From NCBI RefSeq assembly GCF_000025185.1, contig NC_013720.1:2480001-2544000 (forward strand): a DNA stretch of 64,000 bases, in the 5' to 3' direction. The position numbers and the translations under genes are program-made. This stretch comes from Pirellula staleyi DSM 6068 (GTDB lineage Bacteria > Planctomycetota > Planctomycetia > Pirellulales > Pirellulaceae). This document shows positions 29,462 through 39,300 of the stretch, piece by piece (position 1 is the first letter of the stretch; each line of letters begins with the position of its first letter). The notes below the pieces were generated by a model. The model did not search any database. It saw nothing but the letters and a program-made list of their open reading frames with translations, and had not been told where the DNA came from.

Positions 29462-30493
29462 CTAACTAGCCAGGGTTGGTTCGTCGTCTCCCAGTAGCAC
29501 GCGCCGCTGAGGATTTCGGTACAACACCTTCGCAAGCAGTTCCGGCGAACCTTGGAATCCGCTCGTGGGTCGTTCTTGATGCCAGTCGCGATGCGTCGGC
29601 ACCATGTCGGGATCGAGTGGCCAAGGATCGAACGGCTGATGACCCAAAGCGGCTGTCAGTTTGCTGCTGTCCATCGTCACATCGCCAGCACGCGGGGGAA
29701 TCGGTCCTGCCTCCAGCCGCATGCATCCCATCAAATGCTCGGGAGCATAGCCACCCACGCGGTTCACAATCTGGGCGATTTCATAAAGGCTTAAGCGACG
29801 CGTTCCACCAGCGTGATAGAGACCCGGCAATTCGCGCGCGAGAACTTCTTCCAGCAAGGGATTAAGACAATCGGTGTACGTCGGGGTTCGCAGCTCGTCG
29901 AAATAAAGTGTCGCCGGTCGATGTTTTTTGAAACGCGACTGAATCCAGTCGATCGCACCGGCATGGCCGTTAAAGCTCACCCCCATCGGCAAACTTATGC
30001 GCAGGATCGTAGCTTCGGATTTATCGGTCAGGATCAGCTGTTCTGCTTCGGCCATCGTACTGCCGTAGATCGTGACCGGATCGGGGGTCGCATCTTCCCG
30101 AATGTTTCCTGGGCCAACTCCGGAGAAGACAAGATCGATCGACAAGTGGACCAGTCGCGTGCTGGTGCCTCGCATCGCGCGTAGTAAGTTTTCAACACTC
30201 GTGATATTCACCCGGCGCGCCATCGAAGGATCGAGTTCGCAGCTCTTGAGTTTGCATGTCCCTTCGCAGTTGAGGACCGCTGCGAATTGATACTTCTCGA
30301 AGAGTCGCTGCACTTGCTCGAAATCGTCGAGATCGCAAGGAACGATGCCGGGGAGCGCGAGGGGCCAGTTATCGGTGCGGCGGACAGCAACAACCCGGTC
30401 GCCATAGCGGCGCCGAAGGTAGGAAAACGCGTTGTAGCCCGCGACACCCGCGACACCAGTTAGCAGCAAGGGGAGGGGAGGTGTGTACGTCAT
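29462..30493 (-). CDS. RmlD-like NAD(P)-binding reductase with altered catalytic motif
   Basis: A 343-residue extended short-chain dehydrogenase resembling dTDP-4-dehydrorhamnose reductase. ATG 30493 is chosen because the glycine-rich cofactor motif (LLLTGVAGVAGYNAF) then starts at about residue 10, and because a longer version would overlap the upstream gene. Other landmarks are SIDLVFSG (usually S-T-D-y-V-F-D-G), LRISLPMG, and YHAGGTRRLSLYEIA near the end. The catalytic Y-x-x-x-K reads YGSTM, so the lysine is replaced by methionine. The protein may be a non-catalytic member, as suggested for some MAT2B-like proteins, or use another residue. It trails the Hsp70 cluster by 52 bases on the same strand. 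Confidence 0.78.
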   Translation of the reverse strand: MTYTPPLPLLLTGVAGVAGYNAFSYLRRRYGDRVVAVRRTDNWPLALPGIVPCDLDDFEQVQRLFEKYQFAAVLNCEGTCKLKSCELDPSMARRVNITSVENLLRAMRGTSTRLVHLSIDLVFSGVGPGNIREDATPDPVTIYGSTMAEAEQLILTDKSEATILRISLPMGVSFNGHAGAIDWIQSRFKKHRPATLYFDELRTPTYTDCLNPLLEEVLARELPGLYHAGGTRRLSLYEIAQIVNRVGGYAPEHLMGCMRLEAGPIPPRAGDVTMDSSKLTAALGHQPFDPWPLDPDMVPTHRDWHQERPTSGFQGSPELLAKVLYRNPQRRVLLGDDEPTLAS

Positions 30494-30545
30494 GAGGATC
30501 AAAAAACTGTCGTAAAGCGAGGGAAATGCGAGGATTTTGGCGGCG

Positions 30546-33392
30546 CTAGCGGATTCGGAGTCCGATGGGAAGCGACTCGCCAAAGACATGACGTTGTTGC
30601 AGCGAGTCAAGGTCTCCCCCTTGCTCGACGAGTTTCAAACTCTCGTCCGAAGCGCCACTGGCGGTGAGCTGAGCAGCGATTGTCGTGCGTAGTGCTCCGC
30701 TGATATCGCGAAATCGATCGTCGGTTTTTCGGGCGAGCTGAACGATCGCTAGTTGCAGTGGAACATCGAGTGGCGCGGTCGCTAGAAGTTTCTCAAGCCA
30801 GGTTGCGACTTCACTGGCGGGGAGCACCGTGTTGAGAGGGCCGTAGACTGGAACGCGGCTCCCGAGTCGGCCGATGCTCCAGGCCAGTGCTGCGCGGATG
30901 TTGGCGAGCTTGGGCCGACCGAGTAGTTCGAGGAACATCTGACCCAGGGTGATTTTGGTCGGGACATCTAGTAGTTCGAGCGATCCGACGAGCCTCACGA
31001 GTTCAATCGACTCGTGAGGCGAGAGCATCGGTTCGCTCGATTTGCCCGCCGATGTGGCCCGCTTATGAAAGGCTTTGAGCGTGGTGAGCATCGGCTGCGA
31101 GATCGCTTTTTGCTGACCAGCGGTGAAGCCTCCCGCAATGCGGCGCCACAAAATGAGGGACTCGGTGCGGCTGGTCGGAACACCATGCGCTAGTTTGCCA
31201 TGCACGAGTTTCCATGTTTCAGCTACACGCCAGTCGTCGACCGCCAGACCATACCCGGGGCGAAGTGCATAGCCAAGCAGATTGAGCCAGCGCGCTTCAT
31301 GCGCGGGCGAACGTCGTCGTCCCTCTTCGAGAGCGATGAGCGCCTCCCAAATGCGGCGCAAAAGCGAAGTGGGCCACTGCTCGCGATCGCTTCCAGCTGC
31401 TTCGACAAGTCGTTTGATCAGGCTGTCGGGGTGCTCGCGTCCTGTTCCAAACGTTCCCTCGAGTACGCTGTAAATCGCTTTCCAAGCGGATTCTTCGATA
31501 AAACCTTGCGCTTCAGCGGCCGATTCGTGCGCTTCAGCATCGGTTTCGGTGGCGGAGCGAACATCGAACTCAAGCCGCCACTGACGTTCTCCTTCGGCTT
31601 CACTGCACCACAGTTCGAGCGTGCCGATTTCGGTCAGCAGCACGTTGAGATGCACGGCAATCGTGCCACGCTCGCCGCGCGTGCGCGTTTTGAGGGCGGT
31701 TCGAATGGGTGGAAGCGCCGACATCTGTTCGGGATCGATCGGCAGCACCTCTCCCGCGCGATCAGCGAGTCGCAAGCTCGAAACGAAGAGTGGAAACTGA
31801 GCAGGCTGCGAGACCAAAAGCTCGAGCGCAGGCTGCTTGAGCGTAATGGTTTCACCCGGCTGTGCGCTACCCGGTACGAGGCAGATCGCTTGCGGCGGTG
31901 TCCCTTCGAGGCCGAGGTAATAGGAGCGGGCCAAACTTGCAGCGATCTTGACCCCGAGACCACGACGTACGAGTCCGTAGTAGGCTGCCCCGCGCGCCAC
32001 GGCGAGATCGAGTCGGTCGTTGTCGAGCAGACGAGGCTGCCAAGGTGTGGCACGATCGCCGGTGAACCACTCGCCGATCGTTTCGAGCAAACGGCTGACC
32101 AGCAGCGGCGAGCTGAAAACGCCACCGTTAAGGAGCACGAGGTCGGGCTTAGCGGGGTCGAGTGGTGGAGTTGGTATCGCTTGGGGATCTGCTGGCGGAT
32201 CGACGTCGGCATAGCGATGCCGCGCAAGGAACTGGGCTAAGTAGCGCGTGATGGCTGGGTCGGCTGCATAAGGGAGACCAAACTCCTGAAAACCGCTACG
32301 TCGCGCTTGAGGCCGCGCATCGCGGGGGACTTTCGGAAAGAAACCTTCGACCAATAAGGTCGCCGCTTCGTCGCGCGTAATCGTTGTTTGCAGCGAGCCA
32401 CCAATCAGTCGCGAACCACCCGAGGCGATGCTAATGGTGCGCTCGGTGGGGCTCGCTTGGCTAAGGAGTTCTTCTTTCGATGATCGGCTCGCGCGCAGCA
32501 GTGTGTCCCACTGACGAGCGTCGAGCCCTTTGGTCGCTGCGAGCTTTTCTTCGAGGTGCTTCGCTAGTGCGAGATCAAAATTGTCGCCGCCGAGGATCAA
32601 GTGGTCGCCGACCGCGATGCGATGCAGCTGAATCTGTCCCGTCTCATCCTGGCGAACTCGAATGAGGGTGAAGTCGGTCGTGCCACCACCGACGTCGCAG
32701 ATCAAGATTTTCTGACCGACCTTCAGCTCTGCCTGCCAGGTGTCGCGATGCTTGGCGATCCAGGCATAAAAAGCTGCTTGCGGTTCTTCGAGCAGGACGA
32801 CGCGCGGAAGTCCGGCACGCTGCGCTGCGCTGATCGTCAGTTCGCGAGCTACTTCGTCGAACGAAGCGGGAAGCGTCAAGACAATCTCTTGCTCTTCGAG
32901 TGGGGCCCCTTTGAACTGGTGATTCCACGCCGCGCGAATGTGAGCCAGGTAGCGGCTGCTCGCTTCGACGGGAGACATGCGCTCGACATCGGGGGCCGCT
33001 TGCCAAGGGAGGACATCGGCGAGCCGATCGACACCGCGGTGACAGAGCCACGATTTGGCCGACGAAATGACCCGTCCCGCCGAGATCGCGCCAGCATCGC
33101 GGGCCATCGCACCGACGATCGGCTGGGAATCGTCGTTCCACGGAAGTTTGCCGAGTGCCGCGCGATCGGCAGCGGGCTGATAGAGGAACGATGGGAGGGT
33201 GTCGAGTTTTTCGACGACATTGGCTGCGGTGAACTGTGGGATCGCGAGGACCTCGACGCGCGATGTATTGCGCTCGCAATCGACGTAGCAGACAGCGGAA
33301 TTCGTGGTACCCAGATCGATACCGACGACGTAGCGGCTAGGGGCTCGCTCGAGCGAAAGTTCGTCAGTCGTAGGTCCACCAAGCGCGCTCAC
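30546..33392 (-). CDS. Hsp70-family protein with long C-terminal extension
   Basis: A 948-residue Hsp70-like ATPase with a GTG start at 33392, three bases after the preceding Hsp70 stop. The nucleotide-binding domain (about 20-430) has the phosphate-1 loop VVGIDLGTTNSAV, the phosphate-2 loop ICDVGGGTTDFTL, and EEPQAAFYAWI. The substrate-binding part is not of DnaK type. The last 350 residues are helical, matching the DUF3731-type extension of Hsp70 relatives (LNLLGYALRPGYGLAVDDWR). The three-gene set DUF2760-Hsp70-Hsp70 recurs in bacteria but its client is unknown. No DnaJ or GrpE gene is adjacent. Confidence 0.87.
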   Translation of the reverse strand: MSALGGPTTDELSLERAPSRYVVGIDLGTTNSAVCYVDCERNTSRVEVLAIPQFTAANVVEKLDTLPSFLYQPAADRAALGKLPWNDDSQPIVGAMARDAGAISAGRVISSAKSWLCHRGVDRLADVLPWQAAPDVERMSPVEASSRYLAHIRAAWNHQFKGAPLEEQEIVLTLPASFDEVARELTISAAQRAGLPRVVLLEEPQAAFYAWIAKHRDTWQAELKVGQKILICDVGGGTTDFTLIRVRQDETGQIQLHRIAVGDHLILGGDNFDLALAKHLEEKLAATKGLDARQWDTLLRASRSSKEELLSQASPTERTISIASGGSRLIGGSLQTTITRDEAATLLVEGFFPKVPRDARPQARRSGFQEFGLPYAADPAITRYLAQFLARHRYADVDPPADPQAIPTPPLDPAKPDLVLLNGGVFSSPLLVSRLLETIGEWFTGDRATPWQPRLLDNDRLDLAVARGAAYYGLVRRGLGVKIAASLARSYYLGLEGTPPQAICLVPGSAQPGETITLKQPALELLVSQPAQFPLFVSSLRLADRAGEVLPIDPEQMSALPPIRTALKTRTRGERGTIAVHLNVLLTEIGTLELWCSEAEGERQWRLEFDVRSATETDAEAHESAAEAQGFIEESAWKAIYSVLEGTFGTGREHPDSLIKRLVEAAGSDREQWPTSLLRRIWEALIALEEGRRRSPAHEARWLNLLGYALRPGYGLAVDDWRVAETWKLVHGKLAHGVPTSRTESLILWRRIAGGFTAGQQKAISQPMLTTLKAFHKRATSAGKSSEPMLSPHESIELVRLVGSLELLDVPTKITLGQMFLELLGRPKLANIRAALAWSIGRLGSRVPVYGPLNTVLPASEVATWLEKLLATAPLDVPLQLAIVQLARKTDDRFRDISGALRTTIAAQLTASGASDESLKLVEQGGDLDSLQQRHVFGESLPIGLRIR

Positions 33393-33395
33393 GCG

Positions 33396-35183
33396 TTAGT
33401 TCTCCGCGTCGTCGCGCACGCTGAATTCGAGTTTCCAGCGAGACTGATTTTTGGTTCCCACGCACCACAGTTCGAACACACCGAGCTCGGTGATGTGCGA
33501 CTGAAATTTCACCGGCACGTAGTCGTCGTCCATCGATTCTTCGCGCGCGAGCATCGTCTCGAGCGAATCGGTTTCGGCGATCTCGTCGTCGCTCCAATGC
33601 GTGACAAGTTCGCCCACAGCATCTTGCTTGCGCGTGGCTGAACTGAAAAAACGAAACGTCGCTTGCTCGCCTACCACCAGTCCGATTTCGCCCGAGGGAA
33701 CATCAGCCGTATTCCCTTCTTCCATTCCAAACGGAACGACACAAAGCGCGCGCAGCGGGCGCGGCTGACCTGGAATTGCTAAGCCCGATGATTCAATCCC
33801 GACGTAATAGCTGCGGGCTGTTCCACCCCGAATGCGAACGCCGCCGTGCAGTTTGGCCCAGCCGTAGTAAGCAGCGCCTCGCGCCACGCTGTGATCGAGA
33901 TCGTGAACGCCATCAAGAACGCGCGGCGGTGCATCGGGAGACCACTCGCCAATTACTTCCATCAAGCGATCGCGGAAAATCGGTGACTTAAATACGCCAC
34001 CGTTGAATAGTACGTGCGAAGGGCGAACCGGTTGCCCGTTGCTGCCGTGAGCTGTGAGGAACGCCGCGAGATGACGCGTGACAGCGGTGTCGGATTCAAA
34101 CGGCAGACCAATCTCTTGAAAGCCCGACATACGGCGCTTTTGCGGACGGTCGCTCGCCGAGCATTTGGGAAAGAAACCTTCGAGCAGCAACTGAGCGGCT
34201 GATTGTTTTTCGAGATCGATCGACACCGTGCCACCGATCAGTTTGCTGCCACGACCAAGAACACTCAAAGGATGCGTTTCAGCACCTCCGGGAGCGAGCA
34301 GCGCTTCTTTCGCTTGGCGACACATGTGCCATAGCGAAACGCTTTGCCAAGGGTCGAGCTTCACGTTCTTTTTGGCAAACTCTTCCGATGCGTGGAAGGC
34401 GAGGGCGAGATCCATGTTGTCGCCACCCACCAGCAGATGGTTGCCCACTGCGATGCGTCGCAGCACAAGCTCACCATTTTCTTCAGCGACACCAACGAGA
34501 GTGAAGTCGCTTGTGCCACCACCGACGTCGCAAACCAGCAGCGATTCTCCTACCTTCACACTGCGACGCCAGCGTTCTCCCATGGAGGTCAGCCACGCAT
34601 AGACAGCTGCTTGCGGTTCTTCGAGAAGGATCAAGTTCGCTGGCAGTCCCGCTGCGAGAGCTGCCTCGCGCGTTAGTTCACGAGCCGCCGCATCAAACGA
34701 AGCGGGAACGGTAAGAACGACAATCTGTTCGGCCAGCGGCGCGTCTGGAAACTTCTCCGACCAGATGCTCACCAGATGTTCTAGATAGCGGCGCGAAGCT
34801 GTGACCGGCGAAACCTTGGCGACCTCGGCTGGCGCTTGCCAAGGCAAGATCGGCTGATGGCGGTCGACCTTGCTGTGACAGAGCCAGCTCTTCGCGGCAG
34901 CCACGCTGCGCGTCGGATTTTCGGCCGAGAGTCTCCGAGCAATTTCACCAACGACATAGCCCGCCGGAGCTGCTCCGGGCATCGCATACGCAGGGGACTC
35001 TGCCTCGCCAGGAGGTGGTAAATAGAGGAATGACGGGAGCGAGCTGCGCGGCTCGACCACACCAGCTGCCACCAGCTGCGGAATCTCGAGAAGCTGAACG
35101 TCCGGCTTCTCGGTGCCGAGGTCGGCATAGGCGAGCACGCTGTTCGTGGTTCCGAGGTCGATGCCGATCACAAACTTGCTCAA
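33396..35183 (-). CDS. Hsp70-family protein, short form
   Basis: A 595-residue Hsp70-like ATPase beginning with TTG at 35183, which places the family start FVIGIDLGTTNSVLAY at residue 4. Phosphate-2 loop VCDVGGGTSDFTLVG and EEPQAAVYAWL are intact, so ATP hydrolysis is plausible. The C-terminal 120 residues form a short beta-rich segment (ELGVFELWCVGTKNQSRW); a similar sequence occurs in the longer paralog downstream. It lies between DUF2760 and the long Hsp70, almost touching the latter, so the two are probably co-translated and may work together. Confidence 0.88.
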   Translation of the reverse strand: MSKFVIGIDLGTTNSVLAYADLGTEKPDVQLLEIPQLVAAGVVEPRSSLPSFLYLPPPGEAESPAYAMPGAAPAGYVVGEIARRLSAENPTRSVAAAKSWLCHSKVDRHQPILPWQAPAEVAKVSPVTASRRYLEHLVSIWSEKFPDAPLAEQIVVLTVPASFDAAARELTREAALAAGLPANLILLEEPQAAVYAWLTSMGERWRRSVKVGESLLVCDVGGGTSDFTLVGVAEENGELVLRRIAVGNHLLVGGDNMDLALAFHASEEFAKKNVKLDPWQSVSLWHMCRQAKEALLAPGGAETHPLSVLGRGSKLIGGTVSIDLEKQSAAQLLLEGFFPKCSASDRPQKRRMSGFQEIGLPFESDTAVTRHLAAFLTAHGSNGQPVRPSHVLFNGGVFKSPIFRDRLMEVIGEWSPDAPPRVLDGVHDLDHSVARGAAYYGWAKLHGGVRIRGGTARSYYVGIESSGLAIPGQPRPLRALCVVPFGMEEGNTADVPSGEIGLVVGEQATFRFFSSATRKQDAVGELVTHWSDDEIAETDSLETMLAREESMDDDYVPVKFQSHITELGVFELWCVGTKNQSRWKLEFSVRDDAEN

Positions 35184-35237
35184 GGTGCCAATCTCCGGCG
35201 AATAGGGACGAGAACGGGGCGCAAGAAGTGCAGCCGC

Positions 35238-35801
35238 TTACTTGGTTTCCACTTCTGCAGGAGCGATCACTTTGGCAGCCGCTGCGGAACCGGTGTAGGT
35301 TGGCAAGTTGGTCGACTTTGCCTCCCACCCACCATGCACCAGTGTTCCTTCGAGTGCGGCCGTCGCTCCCAAACTTCCCACCACTTTGTACCGACCTGGA
35401 TCGTAGCCCGGCGGAACGCTGACCGTCGAACCCTCTTCACCAGCCGCGATCCGCTGGAGGGAAAAGAGCCGATCGAGGACAGCCGCCGAGTCCTTCAGAA
35501 CCCCCCGAGCAGCGGCTCCGATTTGGGCATCGGAATAGTCAGATAAAGGCTCTTGGATCAGATCCACCAGACGAGCTTCGCGCTGCAGCGTAGCTAAAAG
35601 TGCAATCGCATCACTCTGAAGTGGGGTTTTGGGCTCGGGTTTAGGGGCCGGTGTCGATGTTGCAGAATGCTGCTGCGTTTTCCCTTGCTCGGTGACTTTT
35701 GGCAACATGTTGCCTTGGAGCGCCGTGGCGACACGACCGGCAGTATCGCCGCTCGCTAGGCATTTAAAAAAAGCTGCAAAGGCAGTAGAGATTCGTCCCA
35801 T
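35238..35801 (-). CDS. DUF2760 domain protein
   Basis: A 187-residue protein of the DUF2760 family, first gene of the unit with two Hsp70 relatives. The N-terminus begins MGRISTAFAAFFKCLASG, then an Ala/Pro-rich linker (about 45-62), then the family core ALLATLQREARLVDLIQEPL with DAQIGAAARGVLKD and a beta-rich tail (PPGYDPGRYKVVGS ... GTLVHGGWEA). Members occur almost always beside the Hsp70 pair, so it is likely a partner or adaptor; this is inference from context, as no activity is known. The gap to the next gene is 54 bases. Confidence 0.85.
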   Translation of the reverse strand: MGRISTAFAAFFKCLASGDTAGRVATALQGNMLPKVTEQGKTQQHSATSTPAPKPEPKTPLQSDAIALLATLQREARLVDLIQEPLSDYSDAQIGAAARGVLKDSAAVLDRLFSLQRIAAGEEGSTVSVPPGYDPGRYKVVGSLGATAALEGTLVHGGWEAKSTNLPTYTGSAAAAKVIAPAEVETK

Positions 35802-36310
35802 CTGGTTTTCTCACAACAGCTTGCGCTTAATTGCTATGTTTTGTGTGGAATTTGACTAAGCAGGGAACAGAGCGAAAATAGAGGGTCTGGACCGGCTTTT
35901 GCATCCACTTGCCCAGGTCAGGCGAAATCGGCCGCAAAAGAGCCTTCCAAAGCTCCCCCAGGCAGGTTTCGCGAGACCTCAGTACAACGCCCGCGATGGG
36001 GAGGTGTCAACCGTCCCTCGGATCCCGGCGCTGCTGAGCCCCTTAAGCCGAACCGCAGAAGCCGCAAATGTCGGCCAAACGCATGACTCGGTTGCAGGGG
36101 ACCTGTAAGGTGAATGGATCGGCCAGCGGCCCATCGGCGGGGTGGTGAACCCACCACTTCCCTCAGATTGGCAGCAGTTGGCCTGCATGGCGAGATCGCT
36201 CGACTGGTGACCGGAACCACGAGTCGCGCGGATGACCTTCGTCGTGATGATGCCCCCGCAGCATCGCACGGACGATGTGGCTGGAATACGAGAAGAGCAC
36301 TCTTTACTAG
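35802..36310. other. Divergent intergenic region
   Basis: About 510 bases between the DUF2760 gene (minus) and the second giant surface gene (plus). It should hold both promoters. Short open frames exist on both strands, but none shows a domain, biased composition or a ribosome site. I see no strong hairpin. Confidence 0.4.
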
Positions 36311-39300
36311 ATGACAACGATGATCCACCGACTACTCTCCGCCGGAAGTCTGTTTGGAAAAGTACGCCAGCTCTGGAAGCGTCGCCGCGACTTGGATCGT
36401 CGGCGGACCGCTTCGACTCGTACCCTTTCCGGTGGTCTGGTCGAACGGCTTGAAGACCGCTCGATGATGGCGATTGACGTCGGGAACCAATTGCCGGTTC
36501 CTGATCTCGACAACAGCGTGTCGTACTACGCCGACTATTCGATGGTGGGGAGCAATGTCGCCGGGGGAGATTCGGCTGAAGGAGAAGCTGGTTCCGACGC
36601 CGCTGAAGGTGAGCCCGCCAATAACCTTGTGCAGTTTGCCAAAAATCTCGCCGCTGCTGGCGTGAAGTTCTACGGCGCTGCCTGGAATGCCGACACCACA
36701 GCTCAGCGCAACTTGTTTGGCGATGGTGGCCAGTTCTTGCCCTTCATCGAAGTGACGAACAACGATCGCAGCGTCAACTCCGTTGCGACCACCAATAACA
36801 TCACCGTCTATCCAACGTGGGTATTTCCAGACAACTCGCGTCTCGAAGGGATTGCTTCGCTCGAAACGCTCGCCACACGCAGCGGTGTTGCGATTCCACA
36901 ATCCGAGAATCCGACGTTCGCCAACATCGGCACACAGAACCTGCTCGGTGGCTCACCCCTATGGGTTGGCATCGATGGCTATGATCCCAACGGCGGCGCA
37001 CTCACCTACACCGTCACGAGCGACAACCCTCTCGTCACCGCTTCGATCAGCCCCAGCACCAATCGCAGCGTAGCGATGAACGTGCAAGGCTTCGGCACGA
37101 TGGTTTTCCAGCTGTTCGATCACCTTGCCCCACGTGCCACGAATCGCATCGCTGAACTCGCGAATGCCGGATTCTACAACGACACCGCCACCAACACGGT
37201 CGGTTTCCACCGCATCACCCGTCAGTCGTCCCTCACCGTCATCCAAGGTGGTGATCCCCTCGGCAACGGCACCGGTGGTTCGAACCTGCCCGACTTCGAC
37301 GATCAATTCAACTTCGATTTGCAGCACAACTCGGCTGGCCTGCTCTCGATGGCCAAGAGCTCCGACGACACCAACAACTCACAGTTCTTTGTGCTCGGCG
37401 CATCGGCTCGCCACCTCGACTTTAATCACACCGTCTTCGGCATGCTGACCGAAGGGGACGCCGTTCGCGCTGCCATCAACGCCGCAGCCACCAACACCAG
37501 CGACGCCCCACTCGTTCCCATCATTTTCGACACCGTCCAGATCATTAACGACACGGAAAACGCCGTCCTCAACCTGAAGGCTGCTGAAGGTGCGACAGGG
37601 AGTGCCAACGTCACCGTCACGGTCACCGATGCCCAGGGCAATTCGTACCAGCAAACCTTTGCGGTGAATGTCACCCCCGACACCATCAATGGCGGTCCGT
37701 TCCTGTCGGAAATCGATACCGTTCGCACCACCACCGGCACCAACGCGACATTGCAACTCGTCGGCAACGATGTGGAAGGGAACGCCCTCTACTTCGACGC
37801 CGTGAAGCCTTCCGACGAGACGGTCAACTACACGGTGACCGTCAACAACGACACCGGCTTGGTCACCATTACTCCCCCCTCCGGTTTTGTGGGGAGCTTT
37901 GAAGTGCTGGTGGGTGTCCGCGCCGCTGCGGGCTCGAATACCAGCGACGCTTTCGACACGCAGCGTGTGACGGTGGAAGTGGCTCCCGTCGCTCCGGCAC
38001 TTCCCGACCTTGCGGATGCTTCCGATAGCGGCGTTTCCAACACCGACAACATCACGAACACCGCTTCGCACACGTTCACCATCGGAGGCGTCACCAGTGG
38101 TGCCGTCGTCAAGCTCTATCGCGGCAGCACCTTGCTCGGCCAAGCCACGGCCAGCGGCACCAGCGTACAAATCACCACGACAAACCTCGCCTCGTTTGCC
38201 GATGGAGTGCAATCGATCACCGCCACGCAAACCGTCGGCGGTGTCGAGAGCGTAGCATCCGCTGTGCTGAGCGTGACGCTCGATCGCTTGGCTCCTGTGG
38301 CCCTGACGTCGACCGCTCCCACCGCTGCGGAAGTCGGAATCAATCTGAACTACAACGCTCAGCATCCCGATGAATCGACAACGGGCTTTCGCTATTCGCT
38401 CACGACTCCTCCCACCGGCGCCACCATCGATGCCGTGACCGGCGTTGTCTCGTGGGTCCCCACCGCCGACCAAGTCGGCACGCGTAGTTTCGGCGTTGTT
38501 GCCACCGATGCTGCCGGTAACATTCGGACACAGTCGGTCACCGTCAGTGTCACGCAGCCTGTCGTGCAGTTGGTCGATGTGATCTTGCGAGTGGTCGACG
38601 CCAACGGCAATGAGATCACCAGCATCGCCAACGGTGGCACGTTCTTCTTGCAGATGGTGGTCAAGGATTTGCGGCCAGGTGGTAGCGATGCTGGCGTCTT
38701 CTCGGCCTATGCCGATGTGGTGTGGAATGCCGCGAAGGCTAACGCCACAGGCTCGCTCGTCTATGGATCGTCGTATACCTCGGCTCGCAGCGGCGTGGTT
38801 TCCGCTGGCTTGATCGACGAAGTTGGCGGCACTGCAAGTCTCTCCCCTCTGGGGCCAGGCGAGTTCGAGCTCTTCAAAATCCAGATGCAGGCCACTCAGT
38901 CCGGCACTATTACGTTCAGCTCAAACCCAGCGGACAATAACTCGGCCCGACCTGTGTTGCTCTACAACTTGTCCGACGATCAATTGACCGATCAGACCCG
39001 CTATGGCTCGGTTTCGCTGAATGTCGATCTGCCGTTTGATGCGGTTAACGACACGTTCAATGTCAACGAAGACTCGAACAACTTCACGCTTAATCCCCTG
39101 CAAAACGACACGATTGTGTCGGGCAGCGGCAGCGTGCTGACGATCGATTCGGTCGGCACCACCTCCAGTGGCGGCACCGTGACGGTGGCGGGTAACGGAC
39201 TCTCGCTCCTCTATACACCTGCTGCGAATTTCGTCGGCACTGAGACCTTCACCTACACCGTGAAGAATCAAAATGGCGACACCGACACTGCGACCATCAC

